Shown here one piece after another: positions 1 through 5,748 of a stretch of DNA of 6,726 bases. Where the stretch lies: the NCBI GenBank assembly GCA_964591245.1, contig CAZPZZ010000190.1:1-6726 (forward strand), read 5' to 3'. Numbering within the stretch: the first letter of the stretch is position 1; each line of letters opens with the position of its first letter. The position numbers and the translations under genes are program-made. The notes beneath the pieces were generated by a model. It did no database searches, had not been told where the DNA came from, and worked only from the letters and a program-made list of their open reading frames with translations. Origin of the DNA: CAZPZZ01 sp964591245. Its GTDB lineage: Bacteria > Acidobacteriota > Vicinamibacteria > Vicinamibacterales > UBA8438.

Positions 1-18
1 CTCCTTTTCCATGCTGCT

Positions 19-34
19 GCGGAAAAGATTCCGC
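19..34. repeat. short perfect hairpin, GCGGAA-AAGA-TTCCGC
   Basis: A 6-bp perfect stem (19-24 with 29-34) closes a 4-base AAGA loop. Its left arm overlaps a second possible stem, CTTTTCC (4-10) with GGAAAAG (21-27), so the two folds exclude each other. No T-tract follows on the plus strand. Function is unknown and it may be a chance structure. Confidence 0.3.
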
Positions 35-114
35 TCAAATTCATTGACAGGAGTCTTTTGAGGGCATTCTCACATCGCTCACTGGTTGATCCATTCTTTA
101 CGTTGAGACGCAGT

Positions 115-142
115 AAACGGTTCAGGTTTCAACCGGTTTTTT
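115..142 (+). terminator. weak intrinsic-terminator-like hairpin
   Basis: AAACGGTT (115-122) can pair with AACCGGTTT (131-139) with one bulged G and an 8-base loop. The right arm runs into a T-tract (137-142). The stem is AT-rich and weak. It coincides with the TAA of the frame entering from the left edge, the right place for a terminator of that putative gene. Confidence 0.25.
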
Positions 143-144
143 AA

Positions 145-676
145 AGTATTCATAACAAACAGTAATGTCCCTATCCGCAGGTGGTCCGACATCTCATGAC
201 CTTATTTTACCAGCGCTCGTTCGTATCGGATCTGAACCTGATATGGATGATTAAAGAACAGCTGTCGTACTTTTCTCATGTGGTAACCTGCCATTACAAA
301 CAGCACCGAACAAAAGATGTCCGACCTCAAGTGGATGACGACATCCTGTTTCTGACACCGTTTCTGAGGCTTCTTTTTGTTTGGCATTATGAAACCTGTT
401 GTGCTACAAACGCGTCGGTGACCGGGAGCACGTTTGTTGTTGCCGTCGGTGAAATACCTCCAGACGGAACCCATTCTGCACGTTTTGAATCGGGTGCGCC
501 CGGCAGCCCGAATAAACACCCTGCTCTGAAAGATTGTGCCCCAACACAACGCCCTCTCCGCATACGTTTGCACCCGGTGGTGCGTGACGATGTTGAGTCT
601 GGCGGGAACAGGTGTGCAGTGGTTACCGTTGGCCAAAAGCCTTTAACTGAATTTTTCTCTCTGATTTTTTCTGACC
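145..676. other. long leader/intergenic region with a GC-rich stop-poor block
   Basis: No gene is convincing in this 532-base stretch. Counting by hand, 161-410 is about 44% GC and 411-560 about 59%. In the GC-rich block one plus frame and two minus frames are open at once, so it either once coded or is a constrained or mobile sequence. It carries a 9-bp direct repeat CGTCGGTGA (413-421 and 444-452) and a CGGG-TGCG-CCCG hairpin (491-502). The palindrome TTGGCCAA lies at 629-636. The last 30 bases before the esterase start are pyrimidine-rich with no Shine-Dalgarno. I found no well-spaced sigma-70 promoter and no tRNA or rRNA. Confidence 0.5.
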
Positions 677-1609
677 ATGCCTGACGAAGCGATTACACAG
701 TACATCTGCGAAGTAACCAAACCGGACGACTTCGATCCATTCTGGGAAGGGATACTCAAAACCTCGTCAAAACTGCCACTCTCGGAGACCCTTGATCCGC
801 TACCGCTTCGCAGTGATGAGACGACAGAAGTTTTTTCCATCCGGTACCAGAGCATTGACGGAGTGTCGATCTCCGGCTGGTACAGTGTTCCCAGAGAAGC
901 CACCGGTCCACTGCCAGCGCTGCTTTATGTGCCAGGATACATCAGTGATCCTCCGCTTCAAAAATCCTGGGCCCGCCTGGGATATGCGGTCCTCTCTATT
1001 GGACCGCGTGGCAAGCTTCGCTCACACGAACAATTCAATCCCGGTTATCCCGGACTTCTGGTTCACAATATCGTTGACCGCAACACCTACGGCTACAAGG
1101 GATTTTATGTCGACGCGCTGCGAGCCGTCGACTTTCTTCGCAACCGCCCTGAAGTAGACAACAGCCGTATCGGACTTTTTGGTTCCAGTCAGGGAGGTGG
1201 CCTGACAATTGCAACCGCTTCTCTGCGCAATGACATTCGCGCTGCATCAGCCGGAGCTCCTTACCTGTGTGGATACCTGGACGCCGTGGCACTGACAGAC
1301 AGTTATCCCTATGAGGAGATTAACGACTACCTACGTCTCTACCCCGAAAGACGGGATCAGGTTGCACAAACGCTGGCCTATTTTGACGGAATTAATTTCG
1401 CTCCGAATATCGAGTGCCCAATCATTGTCAACATCGGGCTTCAGGACAACGTCTGCCCGCCGGAAACCGGTTATGCCCTTTTTCGTGACATTGGCTCAAC
1501 TGAAAAAACGCTCTATCCCTATGATCGATGTGGTCACGACGCCGGTCGCAACGACCATAACCGCATTGTTGAGGATTTCTTCAACCAACACCTCACTCCC
1601 GGAACCTGA
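677..1609 (+). CDS. CE7-type carbohydrate acetyl esterase (acetyl xylan esterase / cephalosporin-C deacetylase family), intact triad
   Basis: A 310-residue alpha/beta hydrolase with the hallmarks of carbohydrate esterase family 7, which removes acetyl groups from xylo-oligosaccharides and other small esters, usually in the cytoplasm. The N-terminus has the family opening KPDDFDPFW (15-23). An RGK (111-113) stands where CE7 has RGQ. The nucleophile elbow GSSQGG (169-174) fits GxSQGG, with Ser171 as nucleophile. Asp257 in GLQDN and His287 in CGHD complete the triad. Family members usually have His-Glu at the end; here it is His-Asp. Triad spacing (86 then 30 residues) matches the family closely as I recall it. 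No signal peptide is visible, so it should act inside the cell. The start is fixed by an in-frame TGA at 662-664; no Shine-Dalgarno precedes it, only a U-rich leader. It lies 17 bases upstream of its degenerate paralogue. The natural substrate cannot be named. Confidence 0.85.
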   Translation: MPDEAITQYICEVTKPDDFDPFWEGILKTSSKLPLSETLDPLPLRSDETTEVFSIRYQSIDGVSISGWYSVPREATGPLPALLYVPGYISDPPLQKSWARLGYAVLSIGPRGKLRSHEQFNPGYPGLLVHNIVDRNTYGYKGFYVDALRAVDFLRNRPEVDNSRIGLFGSSQGGGLTIATASLRNDIRAASAGAPYLCGYLDAVALTDSYPYEEINDYLRLYPERRDQVAQTLAYFDGINFAPNIECPIIVNIGLQDNVCPPETGYALFRDIGSTEKTLYPYDRCGHDAGRNDHNRIVEDFFNQHLTPGT

Positions 1610-1626
1610 TTACCACTGAATATCCC

Positions 1627-2544
1627 ATGACGGACACCAATCCCACCGCTCCCAGTGACTTTGACAACTACTGGCAAACCGTACTTGACGCGCTGGCTGA
1701 AACTCCCAGCGCTCCGGAAGAAACCTGGCTTCCCCTGCGAAGTGGAACGGCGCACCGGACGTACCAGGTACATCTGACCAGTATTGGCCCCTACCGTATT
1801 TCTGGTTACCTGTCCCTCCCGAAAGGGGATGGCCCTTTTCCAGCCGCTTACCTTTTTCCTCGCTACATGAGTGTGATCGAACCCTTGACCCAGGGATTAG
1901 CGAGTGCGAAACGAGAGCAATGTGCCGTATTTGCACTGGCTGCGCGAGGACATCGGAATGCGGATCAGCCCTACCGTGCTTTTTTCCCGGGCATGTTGAC
2001 CGAACGGGTTGAACAACCGGAACACTATCCCTTCCGGGGCGTGGTCGCTGATTGCGTACGTGGTCTGGAATATCTTGCTGAACATCCCGCCATCGACCGA
2101 ACGCGCATCGCACTGCTGGGTCTTTCTGAATTGCCCCTTCTGACGGCCGCACTCCGGCCGGACGGTTGCTGCATTTCTTCTCATCCCGGACTTTTTTACC
2201 GCAGCCGAGATCTGGCACCCCGGTTTCGTGTTTATCCTCTGGATGTGAGCTTTGACTACTGTCGTCTGACACCCGAAAAATCTGAACCGCTCTTCCGAAC
2301 ACTTTCTTACTTTGATCCTGTTAACTTTGTATCCCGCATTGAGTCGCCAACCCTGCTGTGGGCAGGTGCGGAGTCCGTTCCCTGGAACTGCGAAGAACTG
2401 GAACCACTACGTGCCCGATTTCAGTGCCCTGTCGAACTCAAACAGGGAACAGGCAGTACGTTTGAAGATGGCCTATTTCGTGAACACTGGGTCGCGCAGC
2501 ACCAAAAAACCCAACCCGACATCCCCATCATCTGGCAGCGTTGA
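1627..2544 (+). CDS. degenerate CE7-type esterase paralogue, probable pseudoenzyme
   Basis: A 305-residue paralogue of the preceding esterase, sharing its layout along the whole length: SDFDNYW (10-16) against DDFDPFW, PLRSGT, ISGYLSLP, ARGHR (106-110) at the RGQ position, SYFDPVNF (227-234) against AYFDGINF, and IESPTLLWAG against IECPIIVNIG. The catalytic parts are eroded. The elbow reads GLSELP (165-170), so Ser167 remains but the glycines after it are gone. The catalytic Asp position is Ser250 (in GAESV), and the catalytic His position falls on about Thr278 (in GTGSTF). The frame is intact, so this is not simple decay. It may be a structural or regulatory partner of the active copy (CE7 enzymes form oligomers) or bind a ligand without hydrolysing it. 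It probably shares a transcript with the first gene. No Shine-Dalgarno is seen. It ends in tandem in-frame stops, TGA TGA (2542-2547). Hydrolytic activity by another mechanism cannot be excluded. Confidence 0.75.
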   Translation: MTDTNPTAPSDFDNYWQTVLDALAETPSAPEETWLPLRSGTAHRTYQVHLTSIGPYRISGYLSLPKGDGPFPAAYLFPRYMSVIEPLTQGLASAKREQCAVFALAARGHRNADQPYRAFFPGMLTERVEQPEHYPFRGVVADCVRGLEYLAEHPAIDRTRIALLGLSELPLLTAALRPDGCCISSHPGLFYRSRDLAPRFRVYPLDVSFDYCRLTPEKSEPLFRTLSYFDPVNFVSRIESPTLLWAGAESVPWNCEELEPLRARFQCPVELKQGTGSTFEDGLFREHWVAQHQKTQPDIPIIWQR

Positions 2545-2648
2545 TGAGTAATAAACACGATGTTTCTGCAGCTTTAAGAAAAGCGGCTCCGTACCGGCCG
2601 CACACAGCCGCGTCTTTGTCTGAATACACTGCCCCCTGTGCCCTTTGA
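2544..2648 (+). CDS. possible small ORF (34 aa) overlapping the pseudo-esterase stop
   Basis: An ATG at 2544-2546 overlaps the TGA of the preceding gene by one base (TGATG), an arrangement that allows reinitiation by the terminating ribosome. The frame runs 34 codons to a TGA at 2646-2648 and begins MSNKHDVSAALRKAAPYR. It stops before the Shine-Dalgarno of the next gene. There is no separate strong ribosome binding site, no recognised motif, and one Cys near the end. Its middle coincides with a weak hairpin (2583-2611). It may be a real coupled peptide, a leader, or chance. Confidence 0.22.
   Translation: MSNKHDVSAALRKAAPYRPHTAASLSEYTAPCAL
2583..2611 (+). terminator. GC-rich inverted repeat between the esterase pair and the DUF1080 gene
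   Basis: GCGGCT (2583-2588) pairs perfectly with AGCCGC (2606-2611) across a 17-base loop. The loop itself contains CCGGCCGC, which could pair with the left arm instead. Only a scattered T-rich stretch (GTCTTTGTC) follows, so it is a poor intrinsic terminator. It could weaken read-through or act as an mRNA end or processing structure. Confidence 0.18.
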
Positions 2649-2685
2649 GACGCAGGACGAACTGTCACCGATTTTTTGGTAATTC

Positions 2686-2693
2686 TGGAGGAA
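2686..2693 (+). promoter_or_regulatory. strong Shine-Dalgarno TGGAGGAA for the DUF1080 gene
   Basis: GGAGGA lies about 7 bases before the ATG at 2701 and fixes that start. It contrasts with the two upstream esterase-like genes, which have none, and suggests that this exported protein is translated independently and more strongly. Confidence 0.8.
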
Positions 2694-2700
2694 CTCCATC

Positions 2701-3543
2701 ATGTTCAATCGCCGTGTCGTACCAGCTCTCACCATCCTGGCCGCAAGTATACTGGTTTTCGGAATGGCACCGGTGCCTGCCAAGGATACTTCAAAAACTC
2801 TGCATCTTTTTAATGGTAAGGATCTGTCTAATTTCTACACCTGGCTGGTGGATTACAAGTACGAAGATCCCGACAAGGTATTCAGCGTCGTTGACCAAAT
2901 TGACGGTGCACCTGCCATCCGTGTAAGCGGCCAGCATTATGGTGCGTTTATTACCAAGGAATCCTATTCTGACTATCACCTGATTGTCGAATTTCGATGG
3001 GGACCCGCTACCTGGGGTGGGCGTAAGGACCGTACCAAAGACAGTGGCATCCTGCTGCACTGCCAGGGACCGGACGGGAATACTGGCGCAGATTTCAACG
3101 GACCATGGATGCTGTCTCAGGAATGCCAGATCATTGAAGGTGGGGTTGGCGACTTCATCATGGTCGGTGGCCACAACAAAGACGGCAAACAGATCGTTCC
3201 TAAATTGACTGTTACCGCAAGAAAAGATCGTGATGGCGAGCCGGTTTTTGATCCCAAGGGACCTGCCACCGAGTTTCAGGGAGGACGCGTCAACTGGTAC
3301 GGACGAGACCCTGACTGGAAAGACGTTCTGGGATTTCGAGGGAAAGACGACATCGAAAGTCTCGATGGGCAATGGACCCGTCTGGAAGTGATTTGCGACG
3401 GTTCCAAGATCACCAATATCGTCAATGGAAAAGTGGTCAACGCAGCAACCCGGTCAACGCTCACTGAAGGGAAAATTATTTTCCAGTCTGAAGGAGCAGA
3501 AATCTATTTCCGCCGGATCGATTTGGTACCACTGAAAAAATAG
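2701..3543 (+). CDS. secreted DUF1080 / 3-keto-disaccharide hydrolase-type protein
   Basis: A 280-residue single-domain member of the DUF1080 family (Pfam 3keto-disac_hyd), a concanavalin-like beta-sandwich very abundant in planctomycetes and linked in some members to cleavage of 3-keto-glycosides. Residues 1-27 form an export signal: basic MFNRR, a hydrophobic core of about 8-22, and a likely cleavage after VPA27. The domain starts with the typical LFNGKDLSNFYTWL (36-49). It continues through DYHLIVEFRW (91-100), DSGILLHCQGPDG (114-126), the SQECQIIEGG strand (139-148), and a C-terminal GKIIFQSEGAEIYFRRIDLVPL (257-278), the usual family ending. The product should act in the periplasm or outside the cell. 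Catalysis is not proven: many DUF1080 domains may only bind sugars. Two in-frame TAG stops (3541-3546) end the gene. It lies 156 bases after the esterase pair, so it may share transcription with them or have its own promoter. Confidence 0.88.
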   Translation: MFNRRVVPALTILAASILVFGMAPVPAKDTSKTLHLFNGKDLSNFYTWLVDYKYEDPDKVFSVVDQIDGAPAIRVSGQHYGAFITKESYSDYHLIVEFRWGPATWGGRKDRTKDSGILLHCQGPDGNTGADFNGPWMLSQECQIIEGGVGDFIMVGGHNKDGKQIVPKLTVTARKDRDGEPVFDPKGPATEFQGGRVNWYGRDPDWKDVLGFRGKDDIESLDGQWTRLEVICDGSKITNIVNGKVVNAATRSTLTEGKIIFQSEGAEIYFRRIDLVPLKK

Positions 3544-3571
3544 TAGCTTCTTATTGCCTTTCCTGTTGCGT

Positions 3572-3601
3572 CCGACCCGGCGCTTGAATGGTCCGGTTCG
3601 G
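3572..3601 (+). repeat. imperfect inverted repeat after the DUF1080 gene
   Basis: CCGACCCG (3572-3579) faces CGGTTCGG (3594-3601), giving an 8-bp stem with one mismatch and a 14-base loop, 28 bases after the TAG. It has no T-tract directly after it, so it is at best a weak or factor-dependent transcript end. Confidence 0.2.
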
Positions 3602-3743
3602 GCGAACACGGAAAGCCGTTTTTCCCACTGGAGATTTTGGCGCCAACGGCACCAGCGACAGATCGATTGCTGTTCTTTCTTTGGAGCGAACCAGCCTTCC
3701 GGCATACTGCTCCTTTTCTTTCTGGGTGGTCGAACTAAAATCC

Positions 3744-3772
3744 TTGCCCCTGCGTGCGTGCTGCGTTAGCAT
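3744..3772 (+). promoter_or_regulatory. candidate sigma-70 promoter for the Nramp-like gene
   Basis: TTGCCC (3744-3749) and TAGCAT (3767-3772) are separated by exactly 17 bases. Each matches its consensus at four of six positions. Transcription would start near 3779-3780, leaving a leader of about 90 bases that contains the 12-bp palindrome. The match is modest and could be chance, but spacing and location are right. Confidence 0.25.
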
Positions 3773-3794
3773 GCCGGGACTTAGATTCGTGTGC

Positions 3795-3806
3795 TCGTGA
3801 TCACGA
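3795..3806. promoter_or_regulatory. perfect 12-bp palindrome TCGTGATCACGA, candidate operator
   Basis: TCGTGATCACGA equals its own reverse complement and lies 63 bases before the start of the transporter gene and just past the predicted transcription start. Symmetry of this size suits a dimeric helix-turn-helix repressor. I do not recognise it as the site of any named regulator, and the bases just outside it are not symmetrical. Confidence 0.3.
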
Positions 3807-3856
3807 CAACCCGATGGGCGTGTGCGCAGCAATGGCACCTCCAACGTGACAGGTAC

Positions 3857-3862
3857 AAGGAA
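3857..3862 (+). promoter_or_regulatory. Shine-Dalgarno AAGGAA that decides the transporter start
   Basis: AAGGAA lies 7 bases before the ATG at 3870. The frame could also be opened at a GTG at 3822, but no ribosome binding site precedes that codon, so 3870 is preferred. Confidence 0.6.
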
Positions 3863-3869
3863 CAACTCC

Positions 3870-5522
3870 ATGGCTGAAGATACTCAACCAGAATCCACAG
3901 CATCAAACGAACCAGTTCCCTCCTCTCTCCATCGCGGAAGCAAGGATATGCCTGCTTGGAACGTAGGCAAACTAATCGATGCTCCCAAATTCACATCTCG
4001 AAACTGGTTCGAAATGCTGGGTCCAGGACTGATTATGGGTGGGGCGGCGATCGGCGGCGGAGAATGGCTGGTTGGTCCCAAGGTTACCGCTGTCTACGGT
4101 GGGTCACTGCTCTGGTTGGCGACACTTAGCGTGCTGGGCCAGGTCATTTACAACATCGAAATCAGCCGCTATACCCTTTACACCGGTGAGCCGATTTTTA
4201 CCGGGAAGTTTCGGCTCATGCCCGGACCCAAATTCTGGGTAATCGCATATCTATTATTTGATTTTGGCAGCGTCTTTCCTTATCTGGCAGCGAATGCGGC
4301 AACACCCCTGGCGACGCTGATCAAAGGGGGAGTTGTTCCCGATCCTCAAAATGTAAGCGGGGATTGGTATATGATGAAAGGATTGGCTTATTTGATCTTC
4401 ATCACTGCTCTGATACCCCTTCTTTTTGGAGGCAAAATTTATCGTTCACTGAAAGTTGTGATGACCTTCAAACTGGTGGTTGTATTTGGTTTCTTGCTGT
4501 TTCTGGCTTTCTTTTACTCGAAAGGGGACACCTGGGTCGAAATTCTTACCGGTTTCTTCAAGTTCGGAACGGTACCCATTCAGACTGGTCTTGAGGCCAC
4601 TGAAATGGCCCGTGGGGACAATGTCCAGAATATTTTCACCTCCGTAGTTTCTGGAAACGGATTTCCCAAGATAGACTTCTCTATGATTGGTTTCATCGCC
4701 GCCCTAGCAGCCATTGCTGGATCTGGTGGCCTTTCAAATACTCCCACCAGTAATTACACCCGAGACCAGGGTTGGGGCATGGGGCATCATGTGGGCGCCA
4801 TTCCCAGCGCCCTAGGTGGTCACGACATCGAACTGTCCCATGTAGGTACGGTTTTTGAGGTTACCGAAGAGTCACTGCCACGCTGGAGGCAATGGTACAA
4901 ACACGTTGCTCGAGATCAACTGGCAGTATGGCTGCCATCGTGTTTCATCGGATTAGCCTTGCCGGCTATGCTATCCATTCAGTTTCTGCAACCAGCAGAC
5001 ACCCAGGTCGATAACCAGTGGACGATGGCGGTAATGACTGCTGACGGGGTTCGTCAGACCGTGGAAACCGAATCGGGTACAAGTCTGGCGAAAGTCTGTT
5101 GGTTCATGACTATTTTCTGTGGATTTTTGGTACTTGCCCCGTCCATGTCTTCCTCAGCCGACGGCATCATCCGTCGCTGGGTGGACGCGTTCTGGACTGC
5201 CAGTCCGAAATTACGGGAAATGGATCCCAAACACATCAAAAAAGTATATCTGCGGGTATTGATAGCTTATTCGATCTTTGGACTTGTCATGCTCTCTCTG
5301 CCCCCTGGTGATCTGATCAAGTACGCCACGATGTTCTTCAATATCGCCCTGGGAATTAGTTGCTGGCATACGGTAAGGATCAACACGACGTTACTTCCAC
5401 GTCCTTTACGACCGCATCTTTTGATTCGCATAGCGCTCTGTGTTTCGGGTGCATATTTCTTCATGTTGGGAACACTTAGTGTGCTGCAGCAGACCGGGTT
5501 GCTGGACAAGATAACCGGATAA
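3870..5522 (+). CDS. divergent Nramp-like (SLC11-related) membrane transporter lacking the DPGN motif
   Basis: A 550-residue integral membrane protein, longer than the usual 400-450 for Nramp metal transporters. A hydrophilic N-terminal stretch of about 45 residues precedes GPGLIMGG (51-58), the typical start of helix 1. About 11 hydrophobic segments can be seen, roughly at 52-70, 76-98, 121-148, 170-187, 196-217, 270-290, 350-372, 406-425, 458-478, 482-500 and 518-540. Helix 1 aligns without gaps to classical Nramp from GPG to YGxSLLW, and the metal-binding DPGN falls on GGGE (62-65): the ligand Asp is Gly62 and the Asn is Glu65. The helix-6 MPH region appears to read LSN, inside a polar GSGGLSNTPTSNYTRDQG (284-301). 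The fold (APC/LeuT-like) is retained, but Mn/Fe transport should not be assumed; another cation or a different solute is possible. The gene stands alone on its strand after a candidate promoter and palindrome. The start is set by AAGGAA. Confidence 0.8.
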   Translation: MAEDTQPESTASNEPVPSSLHRGSKDMPAWNVGKLIDAPKFTSRNWFEMLGPGLIMGGAAIGGGEWLVGPKVTAVYGGSLLWLATLSVLGQVIYNIEISRYTLYTGEPIFTGKFRLMPGPKFWVIAYLLFDFGSVFPYLAANAATPLATLIKGGVVPDPQNVSGDWYMMKGLAYLIFITALIPLLFGGKIYRSLKVVMTFKLVVVFGFLLFLAFFYSKGDTWVEILTGFFKFGTVPIQTGLEATEMARGDNVQNIFTSVVSGNGFPKIDFSMIGFIAALAAIAGSGGLSNTPTSNYTRDQGWGMGHHVGAIPSALGGHDIELSHVGTVFEVTEESLPRWRQWYKHVARDQLAVWLPSCFIGLALPAMLSIQFLQPADTQVDNQWTMAVMTADGVRQTVETESGTSLAKVCWFMTIFCGFLVLAPSMSSSADGIIRRWVDAFWTASPKLREMDPKHIKKVYLRVLIAYSIFGLVMLSLPPGDLIKYATMFFNIALGISCWHTVRINTTLLPRPLRPHLLIRIALCVSGAYFFMLGTLSVLQQTGLLDKITG

Positions 5523-5537
5523 AGAAACGAGATCACC

Positions 5538-5592
5538 GCCAGCATACTGAGTCTTGGAGTCGCCGCCACCTGGGAGCTGGACACATGCTGGC
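5538..5592. repeat. 8-bp perfect inverted repeat after the transporter gene
   Basis: GCCAGCAT (5538-5545) and ATGCTGGC (5585-5592) are exact reverse complements across a 39-base spacer, starting 15 bases after the transporter stop. The right arm contains the ATG of a possible small ORF, so folding would hide that start. It may be an mRNA-end stabiliser, part of a bidirectional transcript end in this convergent gap, or chance. Confidence 0.3.
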
Positions 5593-5713
5593 AAAGTTGA
5601 CCAAAACAACAGGCCTTACTAAGACTTACCTCTTGTTTCAGGAAGCAGCATTAAACACCGAGACAGACCCACATCGCTTCAGAATTTCGAACCGTCGTAA
5701 TATTTCGGTCTAA
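5585..5713 (+). CDS. possible small ORF (42 aa) with Shine-Dalgarno
   Basis: An ATG at 5585 is preceded by GGGAG (5572-5576) at 8-base spacing and opens 42 codons to a TAA at 5711-5713. The peptide begins MLAKLTKTTGLTKTYLLFQE and ends in a basic RFRISNRRNISV; no family is recognised. It would be translated from the transporter transcript, 62 bases after that gene's stop. The convergent minus-strand gene ends only 36 bases further on. A chance ORF of this length is common, so the ribosome binding site is the main support. Confidence 0.25.
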   Translation: MLAKLTKTTGLTKTYLLFQEAALNTETDPHRFRISNRRNISV

Positions 5714-5748
5714 TTGATATATTTAGATAGCCCTTATGAATACTGAGG

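Larger units (their letters stand above)
1..144 (+). other. possible C-terminal tail of an upstream gene
   Basis: Plus frame 1 is open from the first base to a TAA at 142-144, giving 47 codons that end in ...RFRFQPVF. The frame enters from outside the window, so no start can be judged. A run of this length is expected by chance about one time in ten. The translation (basic, no recognisable motif) matches no family I know. The other two plus frames close earlier (by base 60), so if an upstream plus-strand gene reaches the window this is its frame. It may equally be non-coding. Confidence 0.2.
3544..3869. other. intergenic region upstream of the Nramp-like gene
   Basis: These 326 bases hold no convincing gene. 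Several frames on both strands stay open for 70-106 codons, but none shows a motif, and all lack a Shine-Dalgarno that I could see. The region contains an imperfect inverted repeat soon after the DUF1080 gene, a candidate promoter, a perfect 12-bp palindrome and the ribosome binding site of the next gene, all listed separately. Confidence 0.5.

Noticed and set aside
202..636. 144-codon minus-strand ORF
   Set aside because: Cys/Arg/His-rich translation without any domain, antisense to the other open frame. Probably a by-product of the stop-poor block.
181..684. 167-codon plus-strand ORF starting at GTG
   Set aside because: No Shine-Dalgarno, no recognisable motif, unnatural composition, and its end overlaps the start of the well-supported esterase gene. 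Its openness is noted as part of the odd GC-rich block instead.
1610..2302. 230-codon minus-strand ORF antisense to the second esterase
   Set aside because: The plus-strand frame shows clear paralogy to the neighbouring esterase. The antisense translation has no family features and is a shadow of codon bias.
2791..3372. 193-codon minus-strand ORF antisense to the DUF1080 gene
   Set aside because: The plus strand is a clear DUF1080 protein with signal peptide and Shine-Dalgarno, and the antisense frame has no motif.
3822..3869. 16-codon N-terminal extension of the transporter from a GTG
   Set aside because: No Shine-Dalgarno before the GTG, whereas AAGGAA sits 7 bases before the ATG at 3870.
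3551..3871. 106-codon minus-strand ORF between the DUF1080 and transporter genes
   Set aside because: No motif and no visible ribosome binding site. It would start inside the ribosome site of the transporter gene on the other strand.
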